Positions 8,601 through 14,956 of a DNA stretch of 19,565 nt are shown one piece after another. The stretch covers positions 1-19,565 of the forward strand of contig JBHHZP010000060.1 of assembly GCA_046758085.1 (NCBI GenBank), given 5' to 3'. The stretch is from VRUB01 sp046758085. Its GTDB lineage: Bacteria; Pseudomonadota; Gammaproteobacteria; Acidiferrobacterales; SPGG2. The notes beneath the pieces were generated by a model, which saw only the letters and a program-made list of their open reading frames with translations, was not told the DNA's origin and did no database searches. How positions within the stretch are numbered: position 1 is the stretch's first letter; the number at the start of each line of letters is the position of its first letter. The translations under genes and the position numbers were made by a program.

Positions 8601-11503
8601 TCGGAGGCAGCGCACGATCCGTGGGACTGCCGGCGATGTCGGAGCCGTGCGGTGAAATGGAGCAACTGCTGGAGGCCATGGAAGAAGCCGGAATCCCGTT
8701 AGCGGAGCCGCAGCTGGCACTCTTGTCTGAGCTGATGGAGTGCGTCCGCGGCTTGATCGAGCTGCTTAACACCGGCAGCGGGTCGACTGACAAGATACGC
8801 GATGGATTCAAGGACCTGCTGGCCCGCATACGCGCACAAATCGAACAAGTGCCGACAACCGAAATGGGCACAATGCCCGTTGAAGAGGAAGACAAGGAAG
8901 AACAAGCGCGGCCACCCGCGATTTCCGCCGAGGGGCCTTCGCCCAACGCAGTGACCGGACCTGGGGAGGCAGCCGCGGTGGATTCGCCACGGGCACAGCC
9001 CGCTAAGCCGGCCGCGGCAGCGTCCGCAACAACACCCGCGCTCGAGGCTGGTCCGAGCGCTCCCGCGGCGACGCCGCCGAGCGCCATGATCGAGGAAGAC
9101 ATCGATCCCGAGGTGGTGGATGTATTTCTGGATGAGGCCACTGATCTGGTTGGCACTATTGAGGACGCCTTGCGGCAATGGCGTGCCAATCAGGCCGACG
9201 CACAGGCGGTCGAGGACATCAAGCGCGCGTTGCATACGCTCAAAGGCGGTGCGCGCATGGCAAGTGCCATGGGCGTGGGGAGCCTCGCTCACAACACCGA
9301 GGATCTGGTCAAGCGCGTGGAGGAGGAGCGGATAGCGTTTAGCGCGGAGCTGTTTGACTTGCTGGACGAGGTGCACGACACGCTGGTGACGCTGCTCGAT
9401 CAGATACGCCAAGCACGACCGCTATCGAGCGTCGATGTGCTCAATACAAAGATTGCGCGCGCGGTCGCCGGTGAGCCGATCGCAGCAGTGCTCGACACCG
9501 CACCGCAGCCGTCCGAACCGAGCGCGGCCATGCCGGCTGATGCCAGTACGCAGCCGGCGCCACTTGCTGCCGCCTCCGATGCCACTGAAGAAACCGGTGA
9601 TGCAGGGCCCGACACTGAGGCGCCCGCAGACCGCAGGACCCATGCGGCTGCAGAGGTTACGCCGCTGCCGCAAAGGAGGGATCGCCGCGGCCAGGTGAGG
9701 GTACGCACAAGTGTTTTGACTGATCTGGTCAACTACGCGGGTGAGGTCAGCATATCCCGTGCGCGCATGGAACAGCAGGTCTACGGTTTTCGCGACAACC
9801 TGGCGGAACTGAACCGGAATATCACCCGGTTTCGCGATCAGTTGCGGGAACTGGAAATCCAGTCGGACTCACAGATTCTGTACCGTACGGAACAGGCCGT
9901 GGATTCGGACTCAGTTTCTGGGTTCGACCCACTGCAGATGGATCGCTACTCGCGACTTCAACAGTTGTCACGCGGTTTGACCGAAAGCCTGCATGACCTG
10001 ACGACCATTCAAGGCAGTCTGCATACATTTGCCGGCGAGGCCGAAACCGTTCTGCAGCAACAAGCGCGCATCAATACCAGCCTGCAAGAAGGCTTGATGC
10101 GCACCCGCATGATAGCGTTTTCGACGCAGACCGCCCGGCTGCGGCACATTGCCCGCCAGACCGCGCGGGAGCTAGGCAAACGTGTCGAGTTGCGCATCAC
10201 GGGTGCCGATGTGGATGTTGATCGCAATGTGCTCGAAAGAATGATGGGGCCGTTCGAACACATGATCCGCAACGCGCTCGATCACGGTATTGAGAGCGAG
10301 GAAGAGCGACGACACGCAGGAAAATCACCTGTTGGCACCATTACCGTCGACACAAGTCAAGAGGGCAATGAGATTGCCATTCGTTTTGCTGACGATGGTG
10401 CCGGTTTCGATATTGATGCGATCCGCCGCCGGGCGATCGAGAATGGCCTGATGGCGGAAGACAAGACCCTGAGCGACGAGGAGCTGATTCAGTTCATATT
10501 GGTTGCCGGTTTCTCGACGGCACGCGAGGTGACCCATCTATCGGGTCGCGGCGTCGGCATGGACGTGGTCGAAAACGAGGTAAAGCAGCTAGGCGGCAGC
10601 ATGGCGGTGAGCTCGACGCAGGGGGAGGGCACCACTTTTATCATTCATCTTCCCGTCACACTGTCCATTATGCAAGCGTTGTTGATCCGTGTTGGAGATC
10701 AGACATTCGCCGTCTCATTGTCGGCGGTGCTGAATATCATCGAGGTGCCGACTGAGCAGATGGACGTGTCGATGGGCAAAAATCCACTCCTGAGTTACAA
10801 CGACCAGGTGTATTCGTTTATGGACGTGGCGGCGCGTTTGGGGTTATCAACCGAGCACCGTAATGGCGGCAAAATCCCGGTGTTGTTGGCGAGGGTCGGC
10901 ACGCGCGAGGTCGCGATTCGAGTGGACGGGTTGGTGGGCACCAAGGAAATCGTGGTAAAAACATTGGGACCGCAACTAAGCGAGCTGAAAGGGCTTGCAG
11001 GAGCGACCATACTGGGTGATGGTGCGGTGATCCTGATACTGGACCTCGGTGGGTTGTGGCTCACTGGCGATACAATACACATTGAACGCGTAGAGTCGGT
11101 GGCGCCGCACGAACAGGTCAAACGGCGTCCGGTCGTCATGGTGGTAGATGACTCCCTGACGGTACGCAAGGTTACCGGCAGGCACCTGCAAAAGCGCGGT
11201 TTGGAGGTGCTTACCGCCAAGGACGGTGTGGACGCGTTGGAGCAGCTGGAGGACCATAGCGTTGATGTTATGCTCGTTGACATAGAAATGCCGCGCATGG
11301 ACGGCTACGAGTTGACCAAACGACTACGTGCGGACGCCAGATTCAAACATACGCCCATCATTATCATTACCTCGCGCGCCGGAGAGATACACAAAGAGCG
11401 GGCCTTCGATCTCGGCGTGAACATCTATATGAGCAAGCCGTACCAGGAAGACGAACTGTTCAACAACATAGAGAGCTTGCTTCCGGAAGAGACAGTTCAC
11501 TAA
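5663..11503 (+). CDS. chpA: Hybrid chemotaxis histidine kinase ChpA/PilL
   Basis: This is the central CheA-type kinase of the Pil-Chp system, autophosphorylating on Hpt histidines and serving PilG and PilH. The 1946-aa protein has a helical N-terminal half of Hpt-like segments: H51 in LHQVVG, H357 in LLHKMSG, and one at about 500 where Asn replaces the phospho-His. Three full Hpt domains follow: H819 (FHTLKGSGR), H978 (THTLGGSAR; Lys replaced by Gly) and H1191 (LHTLKGGAR), separated by Ala/Pro-rich linkers (683-772, 897-930, 1062-1145, 1275-1345). Next are the dimerisation helices, then the HATPase with N box HMIRNALDHGIE (1533-1544), G1 DDGAGFD (1577) and G2 SGRGVGMDVV (1627). A CheW domain (about 1665-1800) and a receiver (D1829, D1830, phospho-acceptor D1873, T1903, K1925) complete it. 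It is shorter than Pseudomonas ChpA (about 2470 aa from memory). The ATG at 5663 has only a weak ribosome site. Confidence 0.95.
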   Translation: MSTTTKIDPNTLGWVKTEIDESLKQAHIALESFAENPSDDTHLRFCVTHLHQVVGTLQMVELDGAAMLGREAEALAGAVLDEQLEPSENLLELITRAILLLPNYLGGLQFGQPDAPIRLLPIMNELRAARKIEPLSELELFAPDLSVRPPPKEQEKDKLDEIDYAALVQRLRPVFQAALLKWLRDSDDAKALDTIADTVTEFQDRASVSVVEQLFWVAGGLLEAMGSGGLEATNDRKKLVARLDQQAKKIIDGTEKSALRNTSEALTKAFLFELGSANSVGPKVAQLQQLFDLPMLLGRPAGEHGTGVAELPEPETLQSVSVALREQVQEAQEQLAAFFDPDQKEADSLEPLSELLHKMSGTMELLGIPSLKALLDELLAIARAVVNGKLVPTEEISMRMAHALLLIENCSRDIWAPSWKNQIEHWTTALHGLHAADDSTIPDAEGIEVSEISESEFDQLAGVVADEIRASLIKVEEAVEAYAADTSDPAPLQGIAEQMNQIHGALQILGEQRALELSQVISRRVEGLATNEVVPSPAVLDALAVCVGTLSAHAEGLRLGRYNIDDLMDAAMNDMDTAISATELGELDPAVLADSIQEHVHRWLVDSGNTDLIEGLHKDLEQIAVLSEIQNQERIVRISTETKILLSMVTEDPTQLSAEIRETLERSAEALAGLVRLHLSANVVAATPAPSAAPGPAASEPDTAAVEVAPVAEEMAPPAAPPAMVVEAIAPAVNEETGPIEPQMETPTAEEPPVAPPAAAPQSTGAPAAEHEARFDAEMLEIFTEEAREVLDTIDRELPVWRADPANSNALGEVRRGFHTLKGSGRMVGATDIGELAWAIEDLLNKVRDRKLEHSEAIFDTVARAKDVLPAMVAQLEGAAAPDADIEGIRQRAEALSSGEVVAAPAPPADEAQTTQPSAEEPAAAEAAEPFPTLEPTLLQIFTSESQGHLDAIAQEVAGCRQSGSACLVSRALLRATHTLGGSARSVGLPAMSEPCGEMEQLLEAMEEAGIPLAEPQLALLSELMECVRGLIELLNTGSGSTDKIRDGFKDLLARIRAQIEQVPTTEMGTMPVEEEDKEEQARPPAISAEGPSPNAVTGPGEAAAVDSPRAQPAKPAAAASATTPALEAGPSAPAATPPSAMIEEDIDPEVVDVFLDEATDLVGTIEDALRQWRANQADAQAVEDIKRALHTLKGGARMASAMGVGSLAHNTEDLVKRVEEERIAFSAELFDLLDEVHDTLVTLLDQIRQARPLSSVDVLNTKIARAVAGEPIAAVLDTAPQPSEPSAAMPADASTQPAPLAAASDATEETGDAGPDTEAPADRRTHAAAEVTPLPQRRDRRGQVRVRTSVLTDLVNYAGEVSISRARMEQQVYGFRDNLAELNRNITRFRDQLRELEIQSDSQILYRTEQAVDSDSVSGFDPLQMDRYSRLQQLSRGLTESLHDLTTIQGSLHTFAGEAETVLQQQARINTSLQEGLMRTRMIAFSTQTARLRHIARQTARELGKRVELRITGADVDVDRNVLERMMGPFEHMIRNALDHGIESEEERRHAGKSPVGTITVDTSQEGNEIAIRFADDGAGFDIDAIRRRAIENGLMAEDKTLSDEELIQFILVAGFSTAREVTHLSGRGVGMDVVENEVKQLGGSMAVSSTQGEGTTFIIHLPVTLSIMQALLIRVGDQTFAVSLSAVLNIIEVPTEQMDVSMGKNPLLSYNDQVYSFMDVAARLGLSTEHRNGGKIPVLLARVGTREVAIRVDGLVGTKEIVVKTLGPQLSELKGLAGATILGDGAVILILDLGGLWLTGDTIHIERVESVAPHEQVKRRPVVMVVDDSLTVRKVTGRHLQKRGLEVLTAKDGVDALEQLEDHSVDVMLVDIEMPRMDGYELTKRLRADARFKHTPIIIITSRAGEIHKERAFDLGVNIYMSKPYQEDELFNNIESLLPEETVH

Positions 11504-11515
11504 AGGGCGCGTTGC

Positions 11516-11562
11516 CGGAAATCAGCGCAGCACCAAGCAAGCCCGTTAGCGCTGATATTCCG
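11516..11562. repeat. Stem-loop between chpA and the CheW-like genes
   Basis: CGGAAATCAGCGC (11516-11528) pairs with GCGCTGATATTCCG (11549-11562), giving 13 bp with a single bulged A around a 20-nt loop. It begins 13 bp after the chpA stop and ends 20 bp before the TTG start of the next gene. No U-tract follows, so it is not a standard terminator. It may protect the chpA message or reduce expression of the downstream genes. Confidence 0.55.
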
Positions 11563-11581
11563 CATTGTACCGGACCCACAG

Positions 11582-12031
11582 TTGAGAGAATCAAGCCAAT
11601 ACTTACGCTTCAACCTCGGCGGCGTACATTATCTGCTTTCGAGCAGCGCAAGCGAGGCTATTGAGTTACGCGATAACTTGACCGTCAATACTGCAACGGC
11701 CGGCAACGTGGGCGCGTGGCGGGCTAACGATGACACGCGTTGGCCCGCGTACTGCCTGGGTCGCGACCTGCGCGTATCGCGCGAAGACGCCTGGGAGCGC
11801 GCGATCTTTCTGGATGCCAGGCCAAACCCGGTGGGCTTGCTGGCAAACCAGGTGCAGCTGCTCCCGTCCGGGGACACCGAGGTGGTGCCGTTCACACCGC
11901 TTGGGCCGCCCCCTACCCCGGCCGGGCACCTGTTTCGCGGCGCATGGGTGCGCGGGCCACAGGTCGTTCTTGTTTTTGATCCCGCGGCCCTGACCGCTTA
12001 TTTACAGGGCCTGGAGCCGCAGCCTGTATGA
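11582..12031 (+). CDS. Divergent CheW-like protein
   Basis: This is a 149-aa protein with the outline of a CheW fold, weakly conserved. LRFNLGGVHYLL (8-19) resembles the first CheW strands, PVGLLANQVQLLP (83-95) the VGLLVDEV segment, and FRGAWVRGPQVVLVFDPAAL (118-137) the end. The central RGxxxPVVDL motif of true CheW is eroded, appearing only as RWPAYCLGRDLRV. It probably works as an accessory coupling or scaffold protein for PilJ-ChpA; this is inference from family and position. The start is uncertain: no ATG or GTG is found near the N-terminus, so TTG at 11582 is used, and no clear ribosome site precedes it. It overlaps the next gene by ATGA, which implies translational coupling. Confidence 0.75.
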   Translation: MRESSQYLRFNLGGVHYLLSSSASEAIELRDNLTVNTATAGNVGAWRANDDTRWPAYCLGRDLRVSREDAWERAIFLDARPNPVGLLANQVQLLPSGDTEVVPFTPLGPPPTPAGHLFRGAWVRGPQVVLVFDPAALTAYLQGLEPQPV

Positions 12032-12486
12032 GACGCGATCAACGCCAAAGCGTACATCTGCTCGAGATACCCACAGCCCGCTTGCCACTGTTAACGCCGA
12101 GCGCGACGGTGGCGGAGGTCGTCAACTTTACAGAGATCGGCCCGCTGCCTTTGAGCCCGGATTGGGTCATCGGTGTGCTCGGTTGGCGCGCGCAGGTGGT
12201 GCCGGTGGTGTCATTCGAGACATTGCTGGCGGGCGCGAAGCCACCGCCTGGCGCGCGCACGAAGGTGATCGTGTTTTATCCACTTCCGGGGCGAGCCAAG
12301 GGAGAATTTTTCGGTATTCTCAGCACCAAAGAGCCCATGCCACGCGTTGTTGATGAAGCCACGGGGCTCGTGCCCAACCCGGCAGGCGCGGTGGAAAGCG
12401 CGTTTGTTGCGGCGACGGTTAGGCTGGGCGAAAAAACGCTGTTGATCCCCGACTTCGAGGCGCTGAAAAAAGCTTTTTATCCATGA
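12028..12486 (+). CDS. chpC: CheW-like protein, ChpC family
   Basis: This is a 152-aa CheW-type protein. LPLLTPSATVAEVV (19-32), DWVIGVLGWRAQVVPVVSFE (45-64) and the C-terminal LLIPDFEAL resemble ChpC of the Pseudomonas Pil-Chp cluster, a second coupling protein that may link other receptors to ChpA. The ATG overlaps the stop of the preceding CheW-like gene (ATGA), so the two are translated together. chpB, which normally lies between chpA and chpC, is missing. The symbol is assigned by similarity remembered from the family and by position, and cheW would be a safe generic name. It is followed by a palindromic repeat and the convergent bioA. Confidence 0.75.
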   Translation: MRRDQRQSVHLLEIPTARLPLLTPSATVAEVVNFTEIGPLPLSPDWVIGVLGWRAQVVPVVSFETLLAGAKPPPGARTKVIVFYPLPGRAKGEFFGILSTKEPMPRVVDEATGLVPNPAGAVESAFVAATVRLGEKTLLIPDFEALKKAFYP

Positions 12487-12487
12487 C

Positions 12488-12585
12488 GAGTAACGAGTAG
12501 CTTGTGGCGAGTAGCGTGGAGGGCAGGCCGTGGTTCCACTCGCTACCAGCTACGCGCTACTAGCTACTGACGCTACGAAGTAGCG
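12488..12585. repeat. TAGC-type palindromic repeat between convergent chpC and bioA (copy 1)
   Basis: The left part holds repeated GAGTAGC/GAGTAAC units (12488-12520) that pair imperfectly with CGCTACC/AGCTAC units (12535-12569) around a 14-nt loop. A second perfect hairpin CGCTAC-gaa-GTAGCG (12571-12585) overlaps the bioA stop codon. The 10-mer TACTAGCTAC at 12558-12567 also occurs at 19526-19535. It is probably a dispersed REP-like element acting as a bidirectional 3' end or terminator. Confidence 0.65.
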
Positions 12586-13919
12586 CTATTGATCCCCTCC
12601 CATGCGATATCGGCAAGCAGGTCTATTTCCTCAGGCGTGATGACGTAGGGCGGCATGAAATAGACCACGTCGCCAAGCGGTCTGAGCAGCGCACCGTTGG
12701 CGAGGCCATAGCGATAGACCTGCAGGCCGCGTCGCTCCTGCCATGCAAAGTACGCGCGTGGGGTCCTGGCAGCCACCATTTCCAATGCCAGGATCATACC
12801 TGTCTGGCGTACCTCGCCTACGTGCGGGTGGTCTTTGAAGCGGTTGCACGTGTGCGCCATATGCGCTGACAGACGTTTGTTTTGTTCGATGACGCGGTCT
12901 TGCTCGAAGATGTCCAGCGTTGCCAGCGCCGCCGCACACGACAGTGGGTTACCGCTAAAACTGTGCGAGTGTAGAAACGCCTTGAGTGCCACATAGTCGG
13001 CGTAAAAAGCCGCATAGACATCATCGGTGGTTAGGCACACCGACAGCGGCAGATACCCGCCCGTCAGCCCTTTACCAAGACACAAAAAATCCGGACTGAT
13101 GCCGGCCTGCTCGCAGGCAAACATGCTTCCGGTACGACCAAAGCCCACGGCGATCTCATCTGCAATCAAGTGCACATCGTATTTGTCGCACGCTCGCCGC
13201 AGCAGCTTGAGATATACCGGGTGGTACATCCGCATGTGGCCGGCGCATTGCACTAATGGCTCCACAATCACGGCGCAGGTCGATTCATGGTATTGCTCGA
13301 GCATCTGCTCCATGTGCGCGAACACGCGTACGGAGTGCTCTTCCCATGTTGCACCGGGCTCGCGCTGGTAACAATCCGGCGACGTCACCGTTCTACATTT
13401 CAGCAGCAGTGGTTCATAGGTTTCCTTATATAAGGCAACGTCACCCACGGATAAGGCGCCCAGCGTTTCACCGTGATAGCTGTTCGTAAGGCTCAGAAAC
13501 TGTGCCTTGCTTTTGCAGCCGCGGTTTTGCCAGTAGTGGAAGCTCATTTTCAAGGCGATTTCCACAGCCGCCGAGCCGCTGTCCGCATAGAAACAACGGC
13601 TAAGCCCCGCCGGTGTCATCCTGACCAGACGCTCGGACAAGGCGATCACCGGTTCATGCGTGAACCCCGCGAGGATCACGTGCTCCAACTCTTGCGCCTG
13701 CGATGCGATGGCCGCGTTGATTCGCGGGTTGGCATGCCCGAAGAGGTTGACCCACCAGGAGCTGATGGCGTCGATGTAGCGGTTACCGTCGTAGTCTTCG
13801 AGCCAAATACCCTGGCCGCGCCGAATCGCTATGAGCGGCAGGGTTTCATGGTCCTGCATTTGGGTGCAGGGATGCCACACCACCTCCAAGTCGCGTTGGG
13901 CCAACGTTGTCTCTGGCAT
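12573..13919 (-). CDS. bioA: Adenosylmethionine-8-amino-7-oxononanoate aminotransferase
   Basis: BioA is a PLP-dependent class III aminotransferase that uses S-adenosylmethionine to convert 8-amino-7-oxononanoate (KAPA) to 7,8-diaminopelargonate (DAPA) in biotin synthesis. The protein is 448 aa, full length for the family. Key features, numbered from the ATG minus two residues upstream, are WHPCTQM near the N-terminus, SSWWVN (55-60), NSYHGETLG (148-156), the PLP aspartate in IADEIAVGFGRTG (D256) and the Schiff-base lysine in LCLGKGLTGGYLP (K285). The start is ATG at 13919; a GTG at 13925 is two codons upstream, and neither has a clear ribosome site. No bioB, bioF, bioC or bioD is adjacent, so it is a detached biotin gene, and no BirA operator was recognised upstream. 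Confidence 0.96.
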   Translation of the reverse strand: MPETTLAQRDLEVVWHPCTQMQDHETLPLIAIRRGQGIWLEDYDGNRYIDAISSWWVNLFGHANPRINAAIASQAQELEHVILAGFTHEPVIALSERLVRMTPAGLSRCFYADSGSAAVEIALKMSFHYWQNRGCKSKAQFLSLTNSYHGETLGALSVGDVALYKETYEPLLLKCRTVTSPDCYQREPGATWEEHSVRVFAHMEQMLEQYHESTCAVIVEPLVQCAGHMRMYHPVYLKLLRRACDKYDVHLIADEIAVGFGRTGSMFACEQAGISPDFLCLGKGLTGGYLPLSVCLTTDDVYAAFYADYVALKAFLHSHSFSGNPLSCAAALATLDIFEQDRVIEQNKRLSAHMAHTCNRFKDHPHVGEVRQTGMILALEMVAARTPRAYFAWQERRGLQVYRYGLANGALLRPLGDVVYFMPPYVITPEEIDLLADIAWEGINSATS

Positions 13920-13925
13920 GCGCAC

Positions 13926-14286
13926 ACCATACTAGCAGCCACCGGCCAGGAGCAAGTGAAAGACGCCTGCTAAGCGCAGGCCTCGTATCGGATATCAGGC
14001 GCGCGGCGGTGCCGGCCGCGCGGGGTGTGCACAGTCCGTCGGCCAGAGCGGGCGCAAATGCTCGCGAGTCCGCGAGTGTCGGCGATGCTACACCCCTCAG
14101 CGGCAGCCGCCTGGATGATGCGGAGCTGCGACCCCCTGACGGTGCCGGCTGGAACGTGCGATAATCCATTGGCTTTGCCGGGCCTGGCGGCGCGTGGCCG
14201 TCAGCCCGCGTACCCGCACAGCGCGGGTGCGCGCACCTTGCAAGCGCTCACCCTGTCGTGGAGTCACCATCAGCGGAGCATTCATC
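13926..14286. other. Divergent intergenic region bioA / thioredoxin-fold gene
   Basis: This is 361 bp with no recognisable gene. It holds a perfect 6-bp hairpin GCCTGC-taagc-GCAGGC (13965-13981), a GC-rich 7-bp hairpin CGCGCGG/CCGCGCG (14000-14022), a sigma-70-like promoter facing right (14136-14165) and the 12-bp palindrome GGTGCGCGCACC (14226-14237). Frames through it are open because of high GC content; I see no coding signal. Confidence 0.55.
14136..14165 (+). promoter_or_regulatory. Putative sigma-70 promoter for the thioredoxin-fold gene
   Basis: CTGACG (14136-14141, 4 of 6 to TTGACA) and GATAAT (14160-14165, 5 of 6 to TATAAT) are spaced by 18 bp. This predicts a start near 14172 and a leader of about 115 nt before the ATG at 14287. 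Confidence 0.4.
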
Positions 14287-14844
14287 ATGGCATGTACTGA
14301 GACCCCTGTCTGTGAGTTCGGCTTGCCGGCACCTGATTTTGAGCTGCGGGGTGTCGACGGGCAGACCTGGAGCCTGTCGAAAGTGAGGGGCGAGCACGGG
14401 CTGCTGGTCATGTTTATTTGTAATCACTGCCCCTATGTGCAGGCGGTGCTTGGTCGCATCGTGCGCGATGCGTGTGAGCTGCAGGACTACGGCATCAACA
14501 GCATGGCCATCATGTCTAACGATCCCGCCGAGTACCCGGAGGACTCGTTCGAAAACATGAAGCACGTGGCGCAGCAGTGGCAGTTCCCGTTCCCCTATGT
14601 TTTTGACGAGACCCAGGAGGTGGCCCGGGCCTACGGCGCCGTGTGCACACCGGATTTTTTCGGCTATAACGCCGAGCTGAAGTTGCAGTACCGCGGGCGA
14701 CTCGATGCCAGCGGTAAGGACCCTGTGCCGGGGGCGAAGCGCGAGCTTTTCGAGGCCATGAAGATGGTGGCCGACGCCGGGCGCGGGCCGAAAGAGCAGA
14801 TACCCAGTATGGGATGTTCCATCAAATGGAAGAAAGTGGCATAA
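14287..14844 (+). CDS. Thioredoxin-fold (AhpC/TSA-like) protein with CNHC motif
   Basis: This is a 185-aa cytoplasmic protein, since no signal peptide or membrane segment is seen. The N-terminal APDFELRGVDGQTWSL (15-30) and LLVMFICNHCPYV (39-51) are typical of redoxin/AhpC-TSA family proteins. The pair C45-x-x-C48 occupies the thioredoxin active-site position but reads CNHC, and C120-T-P supplies the cis-proline loop, preceded by a further cysteine. C177 near the C-terminus is a possible resolving or metal-binding residue. It is probably a thiol-disulfide oxidoreductase or peroxiredoxin-like protein of unknown substrate. The ATG at 14287 is chosen because GGAG lies 8 nt upstream and homology begins just after; frames open further upstream lack support. 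It is followed by tkt after 112 bp. Confidence 0.9.
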   Translation: MACTETPVCEFGLPAPDFELRGVDGQTWSLSKVRGEHGLLVMFICNHCPYVQAVLGRIVRDACELQDYGINSMAIMSNDPAEYPEDSFENMKHVAQQWQFPFPYVFDETQEVARAYGAVCTPDFFGYNAELKLQYRGRLDASGKDPVPGAKRELFEAMKMVADAGRGPKEQIPSMGCSIKWKKVA

Positions 14845-14956
14845 ATTCACCCCCGGTTTATGTCGGTTTCTGGTGCTTGTGACCCAGATCGACGCTCAAA
14901 ACATAAATCACACTGAATCTGATAGCTGTTCTAGTTCTATACACGAGGGCGCTTCC

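Noticed and set aside
14873..14956. Upstream GTG start adding 28 residues to transketolase
   Set aside because: The extension is not part of the family, and the ATG at 14957 has a well-placed GAGGG.
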